From assembly GCA_937960435.1 (NCBI GenBank), contig CALGPN010000028.1, forward strand, positions 98,029-162,028: 64,000 bases of DNA, given 5' to 3'. Of the stretch, positions 42,797 to 52,830 are shown one piece after another (the stretch's first letter is position 1; every line of letters starts with the position of its first letter). The notes beneath the pieces are model-generated. The model did no database searches and had not been told where the DNA came from. It was given only the letters and a program-made list of their open reading frames with translations. The DNA is from an uncultured Desulfosoma sp. Its GTDB lineage: Bacteria > Desulfobacterota > Syntrophobacteria > Syntrophobacterales > DSM-9756. The position numbers were made by a program, and so were the translations under genes.

Positions 42797-44059
42797 ATGA
42801 CAACGCCGCAAGCAACGGTGGATAAAGTCCCGGGCAAAGCCTGGCAGGTGGTCGTGGCCGGCATCGTGGTCAACCTCTGCTTGGGGTGCCTTTATGCCTG
42901 GAGTGTGTGGGTCAAGTATCTTACCGATAAGGATCTCATGGCCGCTCAGGGCTGGGTGCCTTTGACGGCGGAACAGGCTTCCAACCCGGCGTCTCTGTGT
43001 ATTTTAATCTTTGCTTTGCTCATGATCCCCGGCGGCCGCATTCAAGACCGTTACGGACCGACCATCGCGGCGTCCATCGGCGGCATCGCCATCGGCCTTG
43101 GGCTGATTCTCGCCGGCCTCATGAAGAGCTATACCGGCATCCTTCTCGGGTTCGGCATCGGCGGGGGGATCGGCATGGGCGTGGGGTATGCGGCCCCGAC
43201 CCCCGCAGCCCTGAAGTGGTTCGGACCGCATAAACGGGGACTCATCGCCGGGTTGGTCGTCAGCGGTTACGGGCTGGCGGCATTCTATGTGGCACCCGTG
43301 GCCAACTGGCTCATCACCACGTACAGCATGAGCGCGTCGTTCTATGTTCTCGGCATAGCCTACTTGGTGGTGATCTTGATTGCGGCGCAATTCTTGGCAT
43401 GGCCTCAGCCCGGCTATGTTCCCCCGCAGCCTTCGGCCGCCGCCGTGGCCGCCAAAGCGGCCTCCCAAACCCGGGCCGACTGGAGCGCAGGGGAAATGCT
43501 CAAAACGTGGCAGTTTTACGCCCTGGTCATCATGTTTTGCATCAACACCCAGGCGGGCCTTTTGCTCATCGGTCATGTGAACAAGATGATCTCCGGCATC
43601 ATGAAGGCCGGATATCTCTTGGTTTCCTGGGGCGCTATCTTCAATTCCGTGGGCAGGATCGGCACGGGTATCATTTCCGACAAGATCGGGCGCACCAACG
43701 GCCTGATCGTGAACTACATCGCCGCAGCCGTCATTATGTTCTTGCTGCCCTACTTGTTCGGACTCAAAAACATTCCGCTTCTCTTCCTTGCGTGCGCCGT
43801 CGGCTTTTGGTGTTACGGCGGCGGGCTTTCCCTGTTCCCGTCTTTTACGGCGGATTTCTACGGGCCTAAAAACCTCGGGTTCAACTATGGTCTGGTGTTC
43901 ATCGGCTGGGGTCTGGGAGCCTTCATGCCCAAGCTGGCCGGCCGCATTTACGACAGGTATCAATCCTATGATTATGCCTTCTACATTGCCGGCGTCCTGC
44001 TCATTGTGGGCATCATCCTGGCGCTGGTGACCAGGCGGCCGAGATATGCCACGGAATAG
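42797..44059 (+). CDS. OFA-family MFS transporter (oxalate/formate antiporter type), copy 2
   Basis: This 420-residue carrier begins with MTTPQATVDKVPGKAWQVVV; a GTG one codon earlier is an alternative, and GGAGG lies 7 bases before the ATG. It shares the OFA motifs with copy 1 (NLCLGCLYAWSVWVKYL, ALLMIPGGRIQDRYGP, GYAAPTPAALKWFGPHKRG, GRIGTGIISDKIGRTNG, SFTADFYGPKNLGFNYG). The two differ mostly in loops and the central domain (here APPQ-rich and AAAVAAK). Twelve helices are expected. A distinct substrate or a reciprocal exchange partner is possible. A clear terminator follows. Confidence 0.92.
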   Translation: MTTPQATVDKVPGKAWQVVVAGIVVNLCLGCLYAWSVWVKYLTDKDLMAAQGWVPLTAEQASNPASLCILIFALLMIPGGRIQDRYGPTIAASIGGIAIGLGLILAGLMKSYTGILLGFGIGGGIGMGVGYAAPTPAALKWFGPHKRGLIAGLVVSGYGLAAFYVAPVANWLITTYSMSASFYVLGIAYLVVILIAAQFLAWPQPGYVPPQPSAAAVAAKAASQTRADWSAGEMLKTWQFYALVIMFCINTQAGLLLIGHVNKMISGIMKAGYLLVSWGAIFNSVGRIGTGIISDKIGRTNGLIVNYIAAAVIMFLLPYLFGLKNIPLLFLACAVGFWCYGGGLSLFPSFTADFYGPKNLGFNYGLVFIGWGLGAFMPKLAGRIYDRYQSYDYAFYIAGVLLIVGIILALVTRRPRYATE

Positions 44060-44103
44060 GCCCCTCGGCCTCTTTGGGGAGCCGTTTGCCTTCGGGTAAG
44101 CAA

Positions 44104-44132
44104 GGGGCGGGTTCGTGCCCGCTCCTTTTTTT
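44104..44132 (+). terminator. Intrinsic terminator after second OFA carrier
   Basis: GGGGCGGG and CCCGCTCC pair (one G-U) around a six-base loop and are followed by TTTTTTT (44126-44132). This is a standard rho-independent terminator, 45 bases past the OFA stop, and separates it from the kinase gene. Confidence 0.85.
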
Positions 44133-44209
44133 GTTTTGGCCTGAGAGCGCAGGCTTTTGTCCGGTGATGGGGGATCGACGGCCCGGCGAATGGAGAAAGG
44201 GCACCCGCG

Positions 44210-45541
44210 ATGCTGCGATCAGGGACCGTTTTGGTCATCGGTTGTCGTGAGGATGAATTGACGGTGCTGAAGGACATGATCACACAGTTGGACGGGGCTC
44301 TCGTCGTTCAGGCTGCGGGGGCGCTGGACGGGGACGAGGTGCGTCGAGCCCACGAGGTCCGTCTGGTCATCTTTCGGGTGGCTTCTCAAGACAGCAGGCC
44401 GGATCTGGCGCTTCAGAAATTGCGAAATTTCCTGGGGCGAAACGTCCCCGTCATGACGCTGGTGCCTTCGGGCAAAGGGCAGAGGGTTCGCGACATCCTG
44501 AAAGCGGGCGCCGACGACTATTGGATCCTGCCTCTGGACGAAAACGCCCTCCCCATAAGACTGCAGGTCCTTTTGGAGTGGGGGCACCGCATCCGGGAAA
44601 CCATGCGCACCACGAGCCCGAGCCGGGAAGGAATCCTGCATCGTCTCTTCGTTCGAATCCGCGGGGTTTTTGAACGGCTCTTCGGCGCCGGCGCCTCACC
44701 GGGGGATGTTCAGGAAAGCACCTCGGTGGATACGGCGCGATTCCTGGACCGATGGGAAAAAATTCGGCGGCTGGGTTTCGGGAGTTTCGGTGAGGTATGG
44801 CTGCTTCGGGAGGTAGACGGGCGGGAGATGGCGGTGGCCAAAATCCCCCATGAAGAAAAACTCAATCGAAAATTTCTGGTGGAAGCGGCCATCCTAGGGC
44901 GCCTCAAAGATCATCCCAACGCGGTCAAGCTCTTGGATGTGGTCAAGATCGGCGGCAAGGTCGTCCTCATTCAAGAATATGTGTCGGGGAGGTCCTTTCA
45001 GGAACTCATCGACGAAGGGCTGGACGCCCAGGGGAAGGAAAAATACTACCTGCAGCTCCTGGACGTGGTGGCTTACGCCCATCGGCACCACATCATGCAC
45101 CGGGACATCAAGCCGGAAAACATCCTTGTGACGCCCGAGGGGAATTTGAAACTTCTGGATTTCGGGACGGCCAAGGACGTGACGCGACGCAGCATCAGCA
45201 GCACGGTCATTGGGTCCCGTCCCTACATGGCCCCGGAACAGATCATGGGGCGCAGCCGTTTGGCCAGCGACGTGTGGGCTCTCGGGGTCATCCTTTACGC
45301 TTTGACCACCGAGTTTCTGCCGTTTTACTCGGAAAACGAAAAGGAATTGATGGACCTCATCTTGGAATCCCCGCCCCAGTCCCCGCGAGAACTGGTGCCG
45401 GAAATCCCGCAGGAGTTGGAGCGCATCATCCTTCGGTGTTTGGAAAAAGATTGGAAAAGCCGCTACCATAACGCCGGGATTTTGCAAAAGGCCTTGCTGG
45501 GAGCCTTCCCGCATTTCGGGTCGGGGCGGACCTTGCCGTGA
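44210..45541 (+). CDS. Ser/Thr protein kinase with degenerate receiver-like N-terminus
   Basis: This 443-residue soluble protein has a receiver-like fold (about 1-125, with ADDYWILPL at its end) and a eukaryotic-type kinase (about 180-435). The kinase is intact: GFGSFG 189-194, Lys211, Glu225, HRD 297-299, DFG 317-319 and APE 341-343. In the N-terminal domain the phosphoacceptor Asp of receivers is missing (LVIFRVAS in its place), so it probably senses by binding rather than phosphotransfer. GAAAGGG precedes the ATG. It stands alone after the OFA terminator and is convergent with the GNAT gene. The target is unknown. Confidence 0.85.
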   Translation: MLRSGTVLVIGCREDELTVLKDMITQLDGALVVQAAGALDGDEVRRAHEVRLVIFRVASQDSRPDLALQKLRNFLGRNVPVMTLVPSGKGQRVRDILKAGADDYWILPLDENALPIRLQVLLEWGHRIRETMRTTSPSREGILHRLFVRIRGVFERLFGAGASPGDVQESTSVDTARFLDRWEKIRRLGFGSFGEVWLLREVDGREMAVAKIPHEEKLNRKFLVEAAILGRLKDHPNAVKLLDVVKIGGKVVLIQEYVSGRSFQELIDEGLDAQGKEKYYLQLLDVVAYAHRHHIMHRDIKPENILVTPEGNLKLLDFGTAKDVTRRSISSTVIGSRPYMAPEQIMGRSRLASDVWALGVILYALTTEFLPFYSENEKELMDLILESPPQSPRELVPEIPQELERIILRCLEKDWKSRYHNAGILQKALLGAFPHFGSGRTLP

Positions 45542-45547
45542 GGGCTT

Positions 45548-46132
45548 TCACAGGGGCTCCAGGGACTTGAGAGAACCCCAGCGCGGATCGTAATGCGCCG
45601 TCACATCGCAGATCATGATGAGGATATCCACATTGCGTTGGTGGATGTCCTTGACCAACCCTTCAATGACCGCTTTGCAGCCGAAGCCCGCGTTACGGAA
45701 AGCCCGAATGGCCCCCGGGGAATCCAAGGGGATTTCGGCCCAGAGTTTTTCAAGCCCGATTTCGGATGCCAGGGCCACGAGCTCGTTGAGCATGACGGTG
45801 GCGAGCCCCTTGTTCTGATATTTGGGGCTGACCACGGTGCGCACTTCCCCGATGTGGCGCTTCCAGCCGTGGGGGATCAAATGGAGGGTGACGTCGGCGG
45901 CGATTTGGTCCCCCACCCAGGCGAGCAGCGGCAACACGCGGCGATAATCCAATTCGCCGACCCATTGGCGAAGCACCTGCGGGTCCCGCACATTGTGGCG
46001 CACGTAAAGAAGCATCTCGTCCGAGAGGTTTCGGAAAAACTCATAGAGCGCATCGCCGTCCTCGCGGGTCATCAATCGCACGTTCACGGGCGTGCCGTCT
46101 TTGAGCAAAACCTGTTTGCTTCCAAACATCAT
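45548..46132 (-). CDS. GNAT-family N-acetyltransferase
   Basis: This protein of about 194 residues starts at MMFGSKQVLLKDGTPVNVRL behind AGGGGAAAG. The acetyl-CoA motif A is TVVSPKYQNKGLATVMLNEL, with AFRNAGFGCKAV as motif B. N-terminal residues (LMTREDGDALYEFFRNLSDEM) resemble Pat-type acetyltransferases that modify metabolic enzymes such as acetyl-CoA synthetase. It is convergent with the kinase gene, with six bases between stops. The substrate is unknown. Confidence 0.85.
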   Translation of the reverse strand: MMFGSKQVLLKDGTPVNVRLMTREDGDALYEFFRNLSDEMLLYVRHNVRDPQVLRQWVGELDYRRVLPLLAWVGDQIAADVTLHLIPHGWKRHIGEVRTVVSPKYQNKGLATVMLNELVALASEIGLEKLWAEIPLDSPGAIRAFRNAGFGCKAVIEGLVKDIHQRNVDILIMICDVTAHYDPRWGSLKSLEPL

Positions 46133-46182
46133 CTTTCCCCTCATTTTCAAGACGTCGTGCCGGAAAGTCTCCCCCCCGTCCC

Positions 46183-46932
46183 TCAAACACCGTCTTGCAA
46201 GCGCAGAGCGAGGTATTCCGGGAGCCCCGCTCGGAGAATTTTTTCCTGGGCGCGCTTCACGTCGTAGGCAACGGCATGGAAGGTCACGACGCGTTGGTCG
46301 GTGTCGAAGATCAGGAAGCGGGCCCGGTTGTCTCTTTGGCGAGGCTGTCCCACACTGCCCGGGTTGATGAGGTAGAGGTCTTGGGCGTTCAGCGCGAGGG
46401 TTTTTTCGGAAAACTCGTAGGAGGTCACTTTGCCCCGGGGATCCTGAATCCAAACCTTTTGCTGGTGCGTGTGCCCGAAAAAACACAAGCGGATTTCGGG
46501 AAACTTTTTCCTCATGAGATTGAAGATCCGCCGCGCTTGGTAGAGATTCAAGATGTACGAGTGCGGGGTTTCGGGTGTGCCGTGGCACAGCAGCGCGCCG
46601 CCTTCCATGATGCGGCATAACGGCAGGGTGTGGAGCTGGGCCAGATGGGCGGAGTTGAGCTGCCGGATCGTGTAGTGGATGGCTTCGTAGGCGAGCACGT
46701 TGAAGGATTCGGCGATTTGAGGATCAAGCGCCGCAAGATCGTGGTTGCCTTGAACCCCGCGTGCTCCACAGTCCCGGAGGATTTCCAGGCAGGCCTTCGG
46801 GTCCGCGTTATAACCGACCACATCCCCCAGATGCCAGTAGGCATCCACCCTTTGGGCGCGCGCGGCCCTGATCACGCTTTCCAGCGCCTCCAGGTTTCCG
46901 TGAATGTCGGAAAGAATGGCCACACGCGCCAT
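46183..46932 (-). CDS. Metallophosphoesterase (YfcE/MJ0936-like)
   Basis: This 249-residue protein has the calcineurin-like metal motifs: ILSDIHGNLEAL, HLGDVVGYNADP, GVQGNHDLAAL, LLCHGTPE and FFGHTHQQK with NPGSVGQPRQRDNRA at the end. It is a two-metal phosphodiesterase of the single-domain YfcE/Mre11-like group, expected to act on small phosphodiesters. It starts 38 bases after the stop of the large helicase and is likely read with it. AAGGG precedes the ATG. Confidence 0.9.
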   Translation of the reverse strand: MARVAILSDIHGNLEALESVIRAARAQRVDAYWHLGDVVGYNADPKACLEILRDCGARGVQGNHDLAALDPQIAESFNVLAYEAIHYTIRQLNSAHLAQLHTLPLCRIMEGGALLCHGTPETPHSYILNLYQARRIFNLMRKKFPEIRLCFFGHTHQQKVWIQDPRGKVTSYEFSEKTLALNAQDLYLINPGSVGQPRQRDNRARFLIFDTDQRVVTFHAVAYDVKRAQEKILRAGLPEYLALRLQDGV

Positions 46933-46945
46933 TAGGGCCCTTTTC

Positions 46946-46966
46946 CCCGGGGTTCGAGCCCCCGGG
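46946..46966. repeat. GC-rich inverted repeat between helicase and phosphoesterase
   Basis: CCCGGGG and CCCCGGG flank a seven-base loop. It sits between the helicase stop and the phosphoesterase start on the minus strand, so it could limit read-through or mask the ribosome site of the phosphoesterase. It superficially resembles a tRNA T-arm but no acceptor or anticodon arms surround it. Confidence 0.5.
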
Positions 46967-46970
46967 CTGC

Positions 46971-49685
46971 TTACAAGACCAAGACCGGTTCGCGCAAAAT
47001 CCGGTCGATGGCTTCCCGCGCCGATGCCGCAAGTTCGGGATGGGTTTCCTTCAAGGATTCCACCTGACGCAGGTGATCCGCCGTCCTCAAAATCACCATG
47101 GTCAAATCCCCTTCGTCGATCCCCGTGAGGTTCTTGACCACATCCCAGGGGTTTCCTTTCGCCCAATGAGAGACCGTAACCACCGTCCAAAAGGGCAGCG
47201 GCGGCGTTTCAAAACCTTCGGCATGGAGCCTTTCTCTCAAGGGATGAAGGGTTTGGATCATGGCAAAGTAAGGCTTGGCCAATTCGGGGTATTTCCAAAT
47301 GAGTGACGACAGTTGCGATTCCCCGGGACGATCTCGATCCATGACGAAGGGCGCCATGAGGCCCGCCAGGAGAGCGGGGTCGGAATCCGGGAAAACCCTT
47401 TTGCGGATGGCTTCGGAAACCAGCAAGGGTTGATCCAGACGCAGCTTGGAGGCCCACAGCCCGTCTTCCGTGAGGTGTCCTTGGGGGGTGACGTAGCCTT
47501 CCTCCTGCAGGATCCGCAGGTGGTGGGTAAAGGAGCGCCACAGGGCTTCCTGGACGGAAAGAATGTGGGAGCGGTGGGTAAAATAGGTTTGAAGAAGTCT
47601 CGTAAAGGGGTGCTTCGACCCTTTGTGACAGGGCCCGAAGAGTTCGCATCGCGCGCAGGGGAGGCCGTCTTTGATCAGCGCCCGCCGGGCCATCTCCTGG
47701 GTCACGGACGTGAGGGCTTGGGGCTTTTCGCCGAGATGCGCCGGTCCGAAAAGCGAAGGGAAGGGGGTCTCTTCCATCCTTTGGGCCAAACGTTCCCACC
47801 CATGCCGATCGGATAACGCCGGGAGCTCTTCCAGTTTCTTTCCCAGGTCTCGAATCTGACGGACGCGGACCCAATGCGGCTCCAGGCCGTGACCGCGCCA
47901 CGCGAGCGGCAGGCGCAAGCGGGCCGCCTGAACGCGCTCGTCCCCTTTGTCGGCGTGTTCCAGCACCACGTAGGGTGTGCCCCGGCGGTTCAGAAAAAGC
48001 CGACCCGGGACCAGCAGACCTTGGGTAACCCACACCAAGGCCTGTTTTCGGGCATCGCGATGGGCTTTCCTTTGTTCCTCTTCAAGCCGCATGAACAATG
48101 GGCGCACCTCGGCTAGCGCGTCCATGGACCCGCACGCCATGAGCGGTTCCCATTGGGAAAGTTCGCGCTGAAAGGCTTCGACCAAAGCCGCCACCGAGGC
48201 CTCTTTGCCGAGGTGCTGGTAAGTGGCCAGGCAGCGGGAAAACAGTTCGCGGATTTCCGCCGGTTCGTGAGACAAAAGCAGGTTCAGAACCATGGAGAAG
48301 TTCACGCGGATCTGGCTTTCGATGGGGTCCGGAGGGGATTTCAGCAAGTCGTGGATGAGCTGAGGGTTTTGGTACCGTCCCGGGGTCACCAGGACAAAGC
48401 CGATCTTGTCCATCCCCCGACGGCCGGCTCGTCCCGTCATCTGCAAGAGGTCCGTAGCGGTGAGCTCCACGAATTCGCGGCCGTTGAATCGGTCGCTCTG
48501 GGGGATGACCACGGTGCGAGCCGGGAAATTGACTCCCGCAGCCACGGTGGAGGTGGAAAAGATGGCTTCCAGCCAGCCTTCCTGCATGAGGTTTTCCAGC
48601 AGGAGTTTCCAGTGAGGCAGCTGGCCCGCGTGGTGCGCCCCGACCCGGGAGCGTCTCAAAATGGAGAGGTGTTTGTGATCCTTGAGGAAAGGCCATTTGT
48701 CCAGCAATTCCCGAAGCCTTTGGGTAAACCTTCCGGCATCGAAGCTCGATGACCTCGGGGCCGGCGGGCAGAGCGTAATGGCCCGCTCGCAGTCGGCTCG
48801 GGACTTGAGGAAAAAGATGGCGGGCAAAAGGTCGGCTGTGCGCAGCGCTTCCAGGACATGAGGCACGTCGAGAAAGTCATTTCGCGCAAATTGCCTCGGG
48901 TCCAAATCCCCGATGGGCCCGTACAGGCCGCGGCGTCCTCCCAAGGGGGTCAGTTCCCCGTTGGGGAAAAGAAAGAGGGGATACAAGGGCACCGGGCGTT
49001 CCTCGGCATTGACCCAAAGACAAGGCGATTTGCGAAGCCACATGAGCCATCGGCAGACCTGTTCGGCGTTGCGGATGGTGGCGGAAAGCAAAAGGATGCG
49101 CACTCGGCTCGGCAGGTAGATGAGCACTTCTTCCCACACCACGCCCCGGTCCTGGTCGCCCAAATAGTGAGCCTCGTCCATGACCACCAGATCGACGGCC
49201 AGATCTTCGCCCCGGTGCATGGCGTCATAGAGTTGGTTGCGCAGAATCTCGGTGGTTCCCACGATAATGGGCGCCTCGGGGTTTTCTTTTCTGTCCCCGG
49301 TTAGGATGCCGACGTTTTCCGTTCCAAAGACGCGGGAAAATTCTTCGAGCTTGGCGTTGGACAAGGCTTTGAGCGGGGAGGCATACCAGCTGCGGCCCCC
49401 TTTGGAAAAGATTTCCCGGATCGCTTCAATCGCGATATAGGTTTTCCCCGATCCAGTGGGGGCCGTGACCAGCACGTCGGCGCTGCGAACCTTTTCGATG
49501 GCTTCCCGCTGAAAGGGATCGGGCGTGAAGGGTTCCGGTTCCGGCACCCCGATTTGGGTCAGGACCTTGCGCACCGCGGGGGCGATTTTGACGAGAAACG
49601 GGCTTTCCCGAAGGCCCACGGGACTTTCGAACTTTTTCCCGGAAGGTTTTTTTTGCCGGATGATGGGTCTCGATGGGGTTTTCAA
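46971..49685 (-). CDS. Ski2-like superfamily 2 helicase
   Basis: This 904-residue protein has Walker A APTGSGKT at 75-82, DEAH at 169-172, SATI, and the motif VI MTGRAGRRGMD that marks Ski2/Mtr4-like RNA helicases. A long C-terminal part follows, including a cysteine set CARCELFGPC (C-x2-C-x5-C) near residue 675. Such proteins unwind structured RNA or RNA-DNA hybrids. It starts 55 bases from the divergent region and ends next to the phosphoesterase gene. The exact substrate is unknown; Lhr-type DNA helicases are less likely on motif VI. Confidence 0.82.
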   Translation of the reverse strand: MKTPSRPIIRQKKPSGKKFESPVGLRESPFLVKIAPAVRKVLTQIGVPEPEPFTPDPFQREAIEKVRSADVLVTAPTGSGKTYIAIEAIREIFSKGGRSWYASPLKALSNAKLEEFSRVFGTENVGILTGDRKENPEAPIIVGTTEILRNQLYDAMHRGEDLAVDLVVMDEAHYLGDQDRGVVWEEVLIYLPSRVRILLLSATIRNAEQVCRWLMWLRKSPCLWVNAEERPVPLYPLFLFPNGELTPLGGRRGLYGPIGDLDPRQFARNDFLDVPHVLEALRTADLLPAIFFLKSRADCERAITLCPPAPRSSSFDAGRFTQRLRELLDKWPFLKDHKHLSILRRSRVGAHHAGQLPHWKLLLENLMQEGWLEAIFSTSTVAAGVNFPARTVVIPQSDRFNGREFVELTATDLLQMTGRAGRRGMDKIGFVLVTPGRYQNPQLIHDLLKSPPDPIESQIRVNFSMVLNLLLSHEPAEIRELFSRCLATYQHLGKEASVAALVEAFQRELSQWEPLMACGSMDALAEVRPLFMRLEEEQRKAHRDARKQALVWVTQGLLVPGRLFLNRRGTPYVVLEHADKGDERVQAARLRLPLAWRGHGLEPHWVRVRQIRDLGKKLEELPALSDRHGWERLAQRMEETPFPSLFGPAHLGEKPQALTSVTQEMARRALIKDGLPCARCELFGPCHKGSKHPFTRLLQTYFTHRSHILSVQEALWRSFTHHLRILQEEGYVTPQGHLTEDGLWASKLRLDQPLLVSEAIRKRVFPDSDPALLAGLMAPFVMDRDRPGESQLSSLIWKYPELAKPYFAMIQTLHPLRERLHAEGFETPPLPFWTVVTVSHWAKGNPWDVVKNLTGIDEGDLTMVILRTADHLRQVESLKETHPELAASAREAIDRILREPVLVL

Positions 49686-49820
49686 CGGGGCCCCGCCTTG
49701 AGGTCGCTCTTTGTGCCCTGCTAGGGCTGCGTCGGTATCCGATTATGGCTAACACGGCCCGAGACGAACATCAAGGGTGGAGGTTCACCGGGCGTCGCGG
49801 GTCGAAAGCGGTTTCGGGGG

Positions 49821-50294
49821 ATGTTGATGACACGGTCCAAGGAAGAGCCCGTGGAAGTCCGGGGGCCATGGTACGCCCACGGTCTACGGGTGCCCCTTTT
49901 CGAGGTGGACCTGGGGCAGGGCGTGTATCATGGAAATTATTTCCATCTCTTTGAAATGGGTCGGGAAGCCTTTTTCCGGGCCTTGGGGTACCCTTACCGC
50001 CTCTTCATGGCCGAAGGATTGCACCTGACCGTGGGATCCTTGCAGTGCCGATATGTGAAATCCTTGCACTACGACGACCTCATCGAGGTCCAGACGGCCG
50101 TCTGTCGGATCGGGCGGCGGAGCCTCTCTCTCGCCCACCGCATCCAGAGGGTTGGGAGTGGGCAGAGGCCGGAAACCACGACCGAGGGCGTCCTGCATTT
50201 CGTCTGTGTTCAAAGCGGGACGCCGGTCCCGCTGCCCGAGCGGTTCACGGAAAAGCTCCGGCTCTGGATGGATACCGAAGACGGACCGTTCTGA
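49821..50294 (+). CDS. Hotdog-fold acyl-CoA thioesterase (YbgC/4HBT)
   Basis: This 157-residue protein has the 4HBT motif FEVDLGQGVYHGNYFHLFEMGREAFF, with the catalytic-region Asp and Tyr replaced or shifted as in other 4HBT variants (the classical D..GVVYHANY becomes DLGQGVYHGNY). The rest follows the hotdog strands (LTVGSLQCRYVKSLHYDDLIEVQ). It should hydrolyse acyl-CoA; the chain is unknown. ATGs occur at 49821 and 49827. It is divergent from the helicase gene. Confidence 0.87.
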   Translation: MLMTRSKEEPVEVRGPWYAHGLRVPLFEVDLGQGVYHGNYFHLFEMGREAFFRALGYPYRLFMAEGLHLTVGSLQCRYVKSLHYDDLIEVQTAVCRIGRRSLSLAHRIQRVGSGQRPETTTEGVLHFVCVQSGTPVPLPERFTEKLRLWMDTEDGPF

Positions 50295-50319
50295 GCCGTT
50301 GCGCCGCCCTTTCGTCCCG

Positions 50320-51072
50320 CTATCGCGTGGCCGCCAGTTCGTAGCGACGAATATCGGGGTCGGGTTTGATCGTTGCGACGACGGCAAACAATCGGCCTTG
50401 GACCCCGAGTTTTGCGGCGAGGTTCCCGGGCACGTCGACGGGCTGCACCGAACATGGCTGCCTTTGCACGATGCGGTCGTGCCCGTCGTAGAGGATGAGC
50501 TCAAAATTCTTGCCGCGCACATCCTCCTCCTGGATGTTCACAAGATACTTGACGACCAGGACCGCGCCGTCTTTGTGCACGCGCATCCATTGAGCGAAAT
50601 CCCCTTTGGGGGTGAGGCTGGTGCGGTAGAGGCGCAAGGCCTCGTGAGGTTCCTGCGAAGGGGCGGCGGACGCCAAGAGTTGGGTCAGTTCCTCCGGAGT
50701 CAAGGGCTCCCCGGCGGCGACCGGCGGGGGGCCTTGTTTCAAGAGCGCCGCCCACTCTTTTTGCTGTGCGGGATCCGAAGCGGCGGCCGTCCTCAGGCGC
50801 GAGCCGGCGGTGTCGTAGGCGATTTCCGACCCGGCGACGATTTCCTGGATGCTGCGCACCTGGCTTTTAGGGATGCCCGCGACCCCGCCGGGGATCTCAA
50901 AGAAGACCGTCTGCTTGGCTTCCCAGCAATAAGGCACCTCCACACGGTTGCCGTCGTTCAAAGTGATTCGGAACTTGGCCGCCGAAGCGCCTCCGGGACC
51001 GAAAATCCCAAGGACGGCCATGACGGCGAAGCATTTCAGCCACAGATGAGTCTGTCCCTCTTTCCGTGCCAT
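50320..51072 (-). CDS. Secreted hypothetical protein
   Basis: This 250-residue protein has a signal peptide (WLKCFAVMAVLGIFGPGGASA), then a small beta domain (FRITLNDGNRVEVPYCWEAKQTVFFEIPGG) reminiscent of SHi/Zn-ribbon-free 'DUF' beta barrels, a proline/alanine-rich linker, and a second beta domain (NFELILYDGHDRIVQRQPC). I do not recognise the family. It is convergent with the thioesterase gene and separated from it by 25 bases. Exported location is supported by the signal; function is unknown. Confidence 0.65.
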   Translation of the reverse strand: MARKEGQTHLWLKCFAVMAVLGIFGPGGASAAKFRITLNDGNRVEVPYCWEAKQTVFFEIPGGVAGIPKSQVRSIQEIVAGSEIAYDTAGSRLRTAAASDPAQQKEWAALLKQGPPPVAAGEPLTPEELTQLLASAAPSQEPHEALRLYRTSLTPKGDFAQWMRVHKDGAVLVVKYLVNIQEEDVRGKNFELILYDGHDRIVQRQPCSVQPVDVPGNLAAKLGVQGRLFAVVATIKPDPDIRRYELAATR

Positions 51073-51271
51073 CAGGGCGACCTCCTTTTCTGTGTTGAGT
51101 GAAAGTCTGTGGGGCCGAGATCATGAAAACGTTTCCCCAACGGAGAAATCATTTCCTGTCGTTTGCCGTGGGCGCGTGGTTCTGGTATAGACACGAGACG
51201 TTGCTCAAGCGCCTTTCGTTCTTCGGCTCCGGCGCACCGGAACAGTGTGCCAAATTTCGGGGCGACGGCCA

Positions 51272-52780
<1,509 letters not shown>

Positions 52781-52830
52781 ACGACGAGGCGCCGTCGGGG
52801 AACGAAAAGTGTGCACGGAAGGGATGCCCC

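Noticed and set aside
46945..46970. tRNA T-arm-like GGTTCGAGCCCC
   Set aside because: No acceptor stem, D-arm or anticodon loop is present around it, so it is a plain hairpin.
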